Below are positions 39,454-44,393 of a stretch of DNA of 44,393 bases, one piece after another. The notes below the pieces were generated by a model. It was given only the letters and a program-made list of their open reading frames with translations, was not told where the DNA came from and ran no database searches. The stretch comes from Candidatus Palauibacter australiensis. GTDB lineage: Bacteria; Gemmatimonadota; Gemmatimonadetes; Palauibacterales; Palauibacteraceae. Within the stretch, counting starts at the first letter, position 1; each line of letters begins with the position of its first letter. A program made the translations under genes and the position numbers. The stretch spans positions 1 through 44,393 of the forward strand of contig JAPPBA010000120.1 in assembly GCA_026705295.1 (NCBI GenBank), in the 5' to 3' direction.

Positions 39454-41778
39454 CTACCAGCTGAAGGTGTGCGAGTACTTGACCATGACGTTCCGCCCGG
39501 CCGACCACGGCAGTCTCGGGTCGAATCCTCGCTCGCGGTCGAAGTTCAGCCCTTCGTTGTACACGATCCAGAGATCCGTTCCCTCGCGGAAGTGGTAACG
39601 GAAGCGGGCGTTGATGCTCATGCGCTCGTCGAGGTTGTTGTACTGCGCGAACGTGCTGAACGAGACCTGCGGATTGAGAGCGAAGGCGAGCCGCACCCGG
39701 CCGAGTTGCGTGGTCGCCGCCTCCCCCCGGTCCGGAAACTCGATCCGGTTCACCTCGTAGCCGCCGCCGATCTCCAGGTAGCGGGACACGCTCCACATCG
39801 GGTTGAAGATGAGGCCCGCGCGCCGGCCATCGTAGAAGCTCCCCACCGTCGTCCTGATGTCTCCGCGGAAGATCGCGGTGCGCGGCAGCATCCAGTCGAT
39901 GCCGACTTCCCGGAACCAGTATTCGCCCGCCGGGATCGAGAGGTCGGTGACGCGGAACGGCGTTCGGATGTCCTCGAACTGCGTGTTCGAATAGGCCGCA
40001 ATGCGCGACCCCGACTTGAAGGCGAGTTCCAGTTCGGGGCGGATCGATTGCGACTCCGGCGTAACGTCGGCGTTTCGGTAGTAGCTCTCGCCCATCACCG
40101 ACAGCGTGACGGAGTTCAGCGAAGCGCTCGGACCCTGCAGCCAGGTGTGGCCGACCTCGCCGCCGAAGAGCGTGAAGTCGCTGCGCAACTGGAATCCGAG
40201 CCGCGGCGTGTAGTCGGGCCCCACGCGCCGGTAGTAGAGGTTGTACGACAGGCCGCCGTCCGTCCTCCGTTCCCACCGGATGCGAAACAGCGCCGCGTCG
40301 AGCGGGTTCCGCTCGTGCACCGCCTCGTCGAACGTCTGTGCCCACGTGAGCGTCACCCACTCGTTGCCGAGAGGGCGAATCTGCGTATCCACGCCGTAGG
40401 CGACGTTGTCCTGGCCGTTCCCCCCCAGCCGCGTCGCGACGATCCCGCCCACGAACGAGTACGGATTGAGCACCTGCTGCTTCACGCGCATCACGCCGAC
40501 GTTTTCGCCGGAGCGCCCGCCAACGGGAGCGGTCTGCATGTTGAGGAGCCCGTAGTCGAGGCCTCCCATGCGGCCGACGACCCGCGCGCCCCCGTAAATC
40601 CGTACGAGTTCCCCGCCCTCCAGCCCGACCCTTCGGCTGAAGAACACCCGGTCGGTGAAGCCGCCGGTCCCGAAGTCGAACGTTGACGACCGCTCCTGGA
40701 AGAACTGGCGTTTCTCCGGGAAGAAGAGAGAGAACCGGGTGAGGTTGACCTGCTGCTCGTCCGCCTCCACCTGGGCGAAATCGGTGTTGACGGTGAGGTC
40801 GATGGCGAGGTTGGACGACGGGGAATACTTGAGGTCGACGCCCGGTTCCGTCGTCCGGTCCTGTTCCGCCGCCCAGTAGGCGGCCGCGTCCGCCGGCTCG
40901 CGCAGCACCGGCGTCCGGCTGAGGCCGCCGAGCGCGTACGGCGTCACGTAGATCGGCGCCGTGGGCCGGACTTCGCGCAGCGTCACCCGCTGCGTCTGCG
41001 ACGGCTTCATGAAGGCGAGCCGGCCCCATTCCCGCGCGATCGGCGGGTACACCTGGCGTTCGTTCTTCCGGCCGATGTAGCGATAGATGGTGATCCCCAT
41101 CGTCACTTCGTCGCCCTCCGCCTGGAATCCCAGCGTCGAGAACGGGATCCGAAACTCCGCGAACCACCCTTCCCCGTTGCGGGTCGTGCGCACATCCCAG
41201 TGCGCGTTCCAGTCCTCGTTGAAGGGCGGGAGATCGCCGCTGAACTCGGCATCGTTGGAGATCGAGCGGTCCTGCCGGACCCCGGCCGGGGTCGTGCCGA
41301 ACCAGAGCGCGGTTTCGTAGTCGTTGTAGCTGTCGATCACGAACGAAAACAGGTCATCGCCGCTGTAACTGTCCCGATAGAAGGTGTTTACGCGGATGCC
41401 TTCCGGGTTCGAATCGTACATTCGCCCGGAGACGTAGAGGTACCGGTCATCGTGCGCGAGGCGGATCTCCGTCCGCTCCGTCTGCTCCCCGCCGTGGGTG
41501 GGCGACATGATGAAGAGCGGGAGCGGATCGATCGTCTCCCACACGGGCTCGTTCACGACCCCGTCCACCTCGATCGTCTCGGAGATGCGGGTGATGGGTA
41601 CCGGTGCGGCGGGCCGGAGCGCAGCGATGTCCACCTCACCCGCGGCGTTGGCCTGGGCCGCGAGCCCCGAGGCCGTCCACGCGGCCGCCACCGCGCCGGC
41701 GAACAGGGCCCCCGCGAGCCGGTCGCCGCGCACGGACAGCCGTCTCGGCACGCGCAGGGACGTCGCGCGGCTCCTCAT
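39454..41778 (-). CDS. DUF5916 outer-membrane protein, copy 3
   Basis: About 774 residues: signal peptide (LAGALFAGAVAAAWTASGLAAQ), CBM9-like domain (IEVDGVVNEPVWETIDPLP, YLYVSGRMYDSNPEGIRV, YSGDDLFSFVIDSYNDYETAL), DUF5916 core (NTDFAQVEADEQQVNLTRFSLFFPEKR, SRRVGLEGGELVRIYGGARVVGR) and a barrel ending NVMVKYSHTFSW. The ATG at 41778 lies 19 bases downstream of the ion-channel stop. The frame extends to 41910 inside the channel gene, but that part overlaps the channel's zinc ribbon and is not the start. It is the first of the three in transcription order and nearly identical in its core to copy 2. Confidence 0.88.
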   Translation of the reverse strand: MRSRATSLRVPRRLSVRGDRLAGALFAGAVAAAWTASGLAAQANAAGEVDIAALRPAAPVPITRISETIEVDGVVNEPVWETIDPLPLFIMSPTHGGEQTERTEIRLAHDDRYLYVSGRMYDSNPEGIRVNTFYRDSYSGDDLFSFVIDSYNDYETALWFGTTPAGVRQDRSISNDAEFSGDLPPFNEDWNAHWDVRTTRNGEGWFAEFRIPFSTLGFQAEGDEVTMGITIYRYIGRKNERQVYPPIAREWGRLAFMKPSQTQRVTLREVRPTAPIYVTPYALGGLSRTPVLREPADAAAYWAAEQDRTTEPGVDLKYSPSSNLAIDLTVNTDFAQVEADEQQVNLTRFSLFFPEKRQFFQERSSTFDFGTGGFTDRVFFSRRVGLEGGELVRIYGGARVVGRMGGLDYGLLNMQTAPVGGRSGENVGVMRVKQQVLNPYSFVGGIVATRLGGNGQDNVAYGVDTQIRPLGNEWVTLTWAQTFDEAVHERNPLDAALFRIRWERRTDGGLSYNLYYRRVGPDYTPRLGFQLRSDFTLFGGEVGHTWLQGPSASLNSVTLSVMGESYYRNADVTPESQSIRPELELAFKSGSRIAAYSNTQFEDIRTPFRVTDLSIPAGEYWFREVGIDWMLPRTAIFRGDIRTTVGSFYDGRRAGLIFNPMWSVSRYLEIGGGYEVNRIEFPDRGEAATTQLGRVRLAFALNPQVSFSTFAQYNNLDERMSINARFRYHFREGTDLWIVYNEGLNFDRERGFDPRLPWSAGRNVMVKYSHTFSW

Positions 41779-41797
41779 CGGTCCCGCCGCGGTCGGA

Positions 41798-42706
41798 TCA
41801 TTCGAGCAGTTCGGTACCGCAGTGCTTGCAGTGGGTCGCATCCGGGTCGTGGCCGGACGAGGCGCAGCGCAGGCACACCCGCTCCATGGCGGCGCGCACT
41901 CTCGCGTCACGGCTGCCCGTGATCTCGGCCGTCACGATACCCGTCGGGACGGCGATCACGCCGTATCCCAGGATCATGAGGAGCGCGGCGAGCATCTGAC
42001 CCGCCGTCGTCTGCGGCGTGATGTCGCCGAACCCCACCGTCGTCACGGTGACGATGGCCCAGTAGACGCCGCGGGGGATGCTGCTGAAGCCCGCCTCCGC
42101 CCCCTCGATCACGTACATCGCCGCGCCCACGACCGTCACCACGACGAGCACCGCGACGATGAACACGGCGACCTTGTAGGCGCTCGAGCGCAGCGCGCTG
42201 AGCAGGAGTCGCTCTCCCCCCACGAACTGGGCGAGCTTCAGGACCCTGAACACCCGCAGCACCCGCAGCAAGCGGATGACGGCGAGCGCCTGTCCTCCCG
42301 GGATCAGCAGCCCCACGAAGTTCGGCAGGACGGCGAGCAGGTCGACGATCCCGAAGAAGGAACGGGCGTATTGGCCGGCGCGCTCCGCGGAGATGAGGCG
42401 GAATAGGTATTCGACCGTGAACAGCAGCGTGAACACCCATTCGAGCGTCCACAGCGCGCCTCGAGCGCGAAGGTTGAAATCCTGCACGCTCTCCAGCATC
42501 ACGACGACGACGCTGGCGAGGATGACGCCGATCAGGATGAGGTCGAAGAGGCGGCCGGCGCGGGTGAGGTTGCCGAAGATGATGCGGTGGGCCTCGCACC
42601 TCCACCGCGGCCGCTTCGAGAAGACCGGATGGTTCTCGTAGTCGATCGCCGGACGCGGGGGCTCCCGCCGGGACGGGAAGTACGACATGGTCCGGTTCCT
42701 GGCCAT
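41798..42706 (-). CDS. Voltage-gated-type K+ channel with C-terminal zinc ribbon
   Basis: The 302-residue product has six hydrophobic helices. S1-S3 lie around residues 50-130 (LFDLILIGVILASVVVVML, WVFTLLFTVEYLFRLI, FFGIVDLLAVLPNFVGLLI). S4 carries regularly spaced Arg (RLLRVLRVFRVLKL), as in a voltage sensor, and S5-pore-S6 has the K+ filter TVTTVGFGD. The last ~30 residues form a CxxC...CxxC zinc ribbon (CLRCASSGHDPDATHCKHCG), an unusual cytoplasmic tail for this family. The start ATG at 42706 overlaps the glycosyltransferase stop (TGATG); a further ATG at 42688 is possible. The longer open frame to 42853 is a shadow of the glycosyltransferase. Voltage gating is inferred from S4, not tested. 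Confidence 0.9.
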   Translation of the reverse strand: MARNRTMSYFPSRREPPRPAIDYENHPVFSKRPRWRCEAHRIIFGNLTRAGRLFDLILIGVILASVVVVMLESVQDFNLRARGALWTLEWVFTLLFTVEYLFRLISAERAGQYARSFFGIVDLLAVLPNFVGLLIPGGQALAVIRLLRVLRVFRVLKLAQFVGGERLLLSALRSSAYKVAVFIVAVLVVVTVVGAAMYVIEGAEAGFSSIPRGVYWAIVTVTTVGFGDITPQTTAGQMLAALLMILGYGVIAVPTGIVTAEITGSRDARVRAAMERVCLRCASSGHDPDATHCKHCGTELLE

Positions 42707-43497
42707 CACAGCCTCCCGATGAGGGACCGCAGCCGCAGCGCCCACACCCGCCACACCGCCTCGCGCACGATCGCCCCCGACATCTTGCTCTGCCCGAGGC
42801 GCCGGTCGGTGAACACGATGGGGACTTCCCCGACCCGGAACCCCTTCTTCCACGCGCGGAAGTTCATCTCAATCTGGAACGTGTACCCGGTCGATCCCAC
42901 GCGGTCGAGGTCGATCGTCTCCAGCACGCGGCGCGTGAAGCACTTGAAGCCGCTCGTGGAGTCGGCGAGGCGCAGTCCCGTGGCGATGCGCGCGTACTTG
43001 TTCGCGTAGTAGCTGAGGAGCAGGCGCGACATGGGCCAGTTGATGACGTTCACCCCCGCAGTATAGCGGGATCCGACGACGACATCGAAGCGGCCGGTCG
43101 CGGCGATCATGTCGGAAATATAGCGTGCGTCGTGCGAGCCGTCGGCGTCCATCTCGAAGACCCATTCGAAATCCCGCTCCAGCGCCCAGCGGAAGCCGGC
43201 GATGTAGGCGGTGCCGAGCCCTAGCTTCCCTTCCCTGTGCAGGACGTTCACGCGCGGATCTGCCGCGGCGAGCGAGTCGACGAGGGCGCCCGTCCCGTCG
43301 GGCGATGCGTCGTCGACGACGAGGACCGAGAGCCGGGGGTCCTGCGCCAGCACGCCCTCGACGATCCCGGCGATGGAATCGATCTCGTTGTACGTAGGCA
43401 GGATGACGAGGCCCCGCTCGCTGCCTGCGGAAACCGCGGCAGCGACGGGATCGTCTTCCGGGTCGGGAGACGCCGTGAAGGAGATGTCGGGGCTCAT
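42706..43497 (-). CDS. Polyprenol/dolichol-phosphate mannosyltransferase-like glycosyltransferase (GT2)
   Basis: The 263 residues form a GT-A glycosyltransferase of the DPM1 type, which transfers mannose or glucose from a nucleotide sugar to polyprenyl phosphate. Motifs are VILPTYNEIDSIAGIVEGVL, LVVDDASPDGTGALVD, the metal-binding DxD-like MDADGSHDARYISDM, VVGSRYTAGVN and the acceptor-region STSGFKCFTRRVLE. It ends with SKMSGAIVREAVWRVWALRLR. There is no C-terminal membrane domain, as in short DPM1 and Ppm1-type enzymes. It starts at ATG 43497 and is coupled to the channel gene by TGATG. The polar ~25-residue N-terminal extension is not conserved in the family as I know it. Confidence 0.88.
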   Translation of the reverse strand: MSPDISFTASPDPEDDPVAAAVSAGSERGLVILPTYNEIDSIAGIVEGVLAQDPRLSVLVVDDASPDGTGALVDSLAAADPRVNVLHREGKLGLGTAYIAGFRWALERDFEWVFEMDADGSHDARYISDMIAATGRFDVVVGSRYTAGVNVINWPMSRLLLSYYANKYARIATGLRLADSTSGFKCFTRRVLETIDLDRVGSTGYTFQIEMNFRAWKKGFRVGEVPIVFTDRRLGQSKMSGAIVREAVWRVWALRLRSLIGRL

Positions 43498-43661
43498 GGC
43501 GCGCCGAATCTAGCGCCCCGGGGACCGCTCCCGCATGGGTGCGTCGTCACTCCTCCCTCGGAGACGGGCCACCCCGGAGCTCATCGAGGACTTCTTCCGA
43601 GAGGGCAGCCCGGCAGAACGAACCCGGAGATCCGGTGTTCAAACTCCTGGGGGGTTAAATC
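43498..43661. other. 164-base gap upstream of the minus-strand operon
   Basis: On the minus strand a TAGATT (complement of 43507-43512) lies about nine bases before the ATG of the glycosyltransferase and could be a -10 box giving a very short leader. The rest is GC-rich with no gene I can support. Near 43630-43660, GTTCAAACTCC followed by GGGGGGTTAAATCC resembles a T-loop, but no tRNA folds around it. Confidence 0.3.
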
Positions 43662-44393
43662 CTAGAGAAGGAGAGCACGGATGGTCGGATTCTGGTCCGC
43701 AAAGTGTTCCTGCAACACACCCAGGAGATCATCTCGGAACGCGCGCGCCCTACTCCTCATGTCCTCGAAGACCTCGCACTTCCCATCCTCCTGATCGAGC
43801 GCGTCGCGGCTGTCAGGCGTGTCGAGGGCCTCCAGAAACCCGGCATAATGTTCGAGTGCCGACACCGCTTTCCCCCCCACGACCGATTGCACCCGATCAA
43901 GCGGGTACGTTCCGAAGAGTGTCCGCAGCTTCGCAATCTCCTCCTTGTATGGGAGCTCATAACCTTGTCCGATCGCCATCACACCGGACACATACAGCAG
44001 CATCCTCGCGAAGCGGAGTTTGACCAGGCGGATTCTCCGCGGCTTATCGCCGCAACTGACCTTGTGCTCATAATCGACACACATAGTTCGCCAGTACCGG
44101 ATGATGTCGTTCAACAAGAACAGGCAGATCTTATCTTCGCCCGGCTGGTCATAAAGATACCTCTCCAACAACTTGTGCTTTACATCGTGGAAGGCTCCCT
44201 CATTGAACACCCACTCGCCTTCGAGGAGAAGAAGCATCCTTCTCGTTATCGTGTCATTACTGTCGTTCCGGCCACCGATACGGCAGATCGTTTCGACGGA
44301 GAGAGGATCCTTGAACACACCGTCAGCTTCGGGGGGCCGCATGTCGTGATGATCTTGCAGATACGACCATAGTGCGTCTTGTTTCGGTTCCAG
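43662..44393 (-). CDS. Unrecognised protein, C-terminal part (continues beyond the right edge); lower GC
   Basis: The frame is open from the stop at 43662 to the window end, through the ATG at 44342 and 17 more codons (PKQDALWSYLQDHHD), so the start is probably outside. The visible 243 residues are helical and charged: RRMLLLLEGEWVFNEGAFHDVKHKLLERYL, LFLLNDIIRYWRTMCVDYEHKV, RLVKLRFARMLLYVSGVMA and LEHYAGFLEALDTPDSRDAL. The NDIIRYWRTMCVDYEHK and KLRFARMLLYVSG pieces recall C-terminal domains of some DUF294/GlnD-like nucleotidyltransferases in accessory regions. I hold this only as a lead. Base composition is clearly less GC-rich, with codons such as AAA, ATA and TTA-type complements, unlike the neighbours, which suggests horizontal origin. 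Confidence 0.6.
   Translation of the reverse strand: MEPKQDALWSYLQDHHDMRPPEADGVFKDPLSVETICRIGGRNDSNDTITRRMLLLLEGEWVFNEGAFHDVKHKLLERYLYDQPGEDKICLFLLNDIIRYWRTMCVDYEHKVSCGDKPRRIRLVKLRFARMLLYVSGVMAIGQGYELPYKEEIAKLRTLFGTYPLDRVQSVVGGKAVSALEHYAGFLEALDTPDSRDALDQEDGKCEVFEDMRSRARAFRDDLLGVLQEHFADQNPTIRALLL

Noticed and set aside
36729-39464. 911-residue open frame on the plus strand opposite the DUF5916 genes
   Set aside because: It is antisense to two clear DUF5916 genes, rich in Arg/Pro/Val in the mirror pattern of their codons, and has no recognisable domain. High GC makes such antisense frames long. The same applies to plus-strand frames at 35333-36679 and 39304-40686.
41779-41910. Longer N-terminus for DUF5916 copy 3 reaching into the ion-channel gene
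   Set aside because: A signal peptide starts directly after the ATG at 41778, and the extension is the out-of-frame shadow of the channel's zinc ribbon.
43625-43661. T-loop-like GTTCAAACTCC, possible tRNA 3' end or attachment site next to the low-GC gene
   Set aside because: The flanking five bases on each side do not pair as a T-stem and no acceptor, D or anticodon arm can be laid out. No second copy was found in the window.
1-44393. CRISPR arrays, insertion sequences, rRNA or tRNA genes
   Set aside because: Scanning the gaps showed no regular repeat-spacer pattern, no transposase motif, no terminal inverted repeats around a gene, and no tRNA or rRNA signature.

Overview
The window is a dense, high-GC, almost fully coding bacterial chromosome segment of 44.4 kb. 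It encodes a diderm (Gram-negative) cell: BamA, a Skp/OmpH chaperone and a nearly complete lipid A pathway. Mixed with these are genes better known from Firmicutes: the McsA-McsB-ClpC protein-arginine-phosphorylation system, the bacillithiol enzyme BshC, and the order DUF512-der-plsY-gpsA. That mixture, the GC content and three DUF5916 outer-membrane-type proteins in tandem fit Gemmatimonadota best. The phylum is my inference from gene content; no rRNA gene is present to test it.

Layout. (1) 1-7857: end of a LolD-like ABC ATPase, mcsA, mcsB, clpC, bamA and an OmpH/Skp chaperone, covering protein quality control and outer-membrane protein assembly. (2) 7911-15138: lpxD, lpxC, fabZ, lpxA, a Gfo/Idh/MocA oxidoreductase, a 44-residue membrane protein, lpxB, and one continuous reading frame joining a DUF374 acyltransferase to LpxK. 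(3) 15135-24638: rlmH, a methyltransferase, bshC, a small membrane/coiled-coil protein, murJ, uvrC, a 63-residue zinc-ribbon-like protein, gltX and a threonine synthase. (4) 24743-33997: a secreted TPR protein, a DUF512 radical-SAM-like protein, der, plsY, gpsA, a MerR-type regulator, surE, pcm, a DUF368 (PopT-type) membrane protein and a membrane-anchored TPR protein. (5) 34191-34706: an unrecognised Cys-rich protein behind a short AT-rich leader. (6) 34703-43497, minus strand: a likely operon of a dolichol-phosphate-mannose-synthase-like glycosyltransferase, a six-TM voltage-gated-type K+ channel with a C-terminal zinc ribbon, and three DUF5916 proteins. (7) 43662 to the right end, minus strand: the C-terminal part of an unrecognised, visibly lower-GC gene that may mark the border of an accessory region.

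How the genes work together. Regions 1-3 form an envelope-building and housekeeping unit. BamA and OmpH handle outer-membrane proteins, and the lpx genes make lipid A. PlsY and GpsA feed phospholipid synthesis, while MurJ and the DUF368 protein serve the undecaprenyl cycle of peptidoglycan. McsAB-ClpC marks and degrades damaged proteins, and BshC points to bacillithiol as the low-molecular-weight thiol. Most genes join by 4-base stop/start overlaps (ATGA, GTGA, TTGA), so translational coupling appears to be the rule. This rule helps place several starts, including a probable CTG start for lpxB.

The features most worth a second look are the DUF374-LpxK fusion, the small membrane protein with the CTG-started lpxB, the McsB that lacks the first Arg of its RDxxR motif, the conserved-looking small zinc protein between uvrC and gltX, the Cys-rich protein at 34191, and the DUF5916 triplet behind a zinc-ribbon ion channel. 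I found no CRISPR array, insertion sequence, rRNA or tRNA gene. No stretch longer than about 195 bases lacks a gene.
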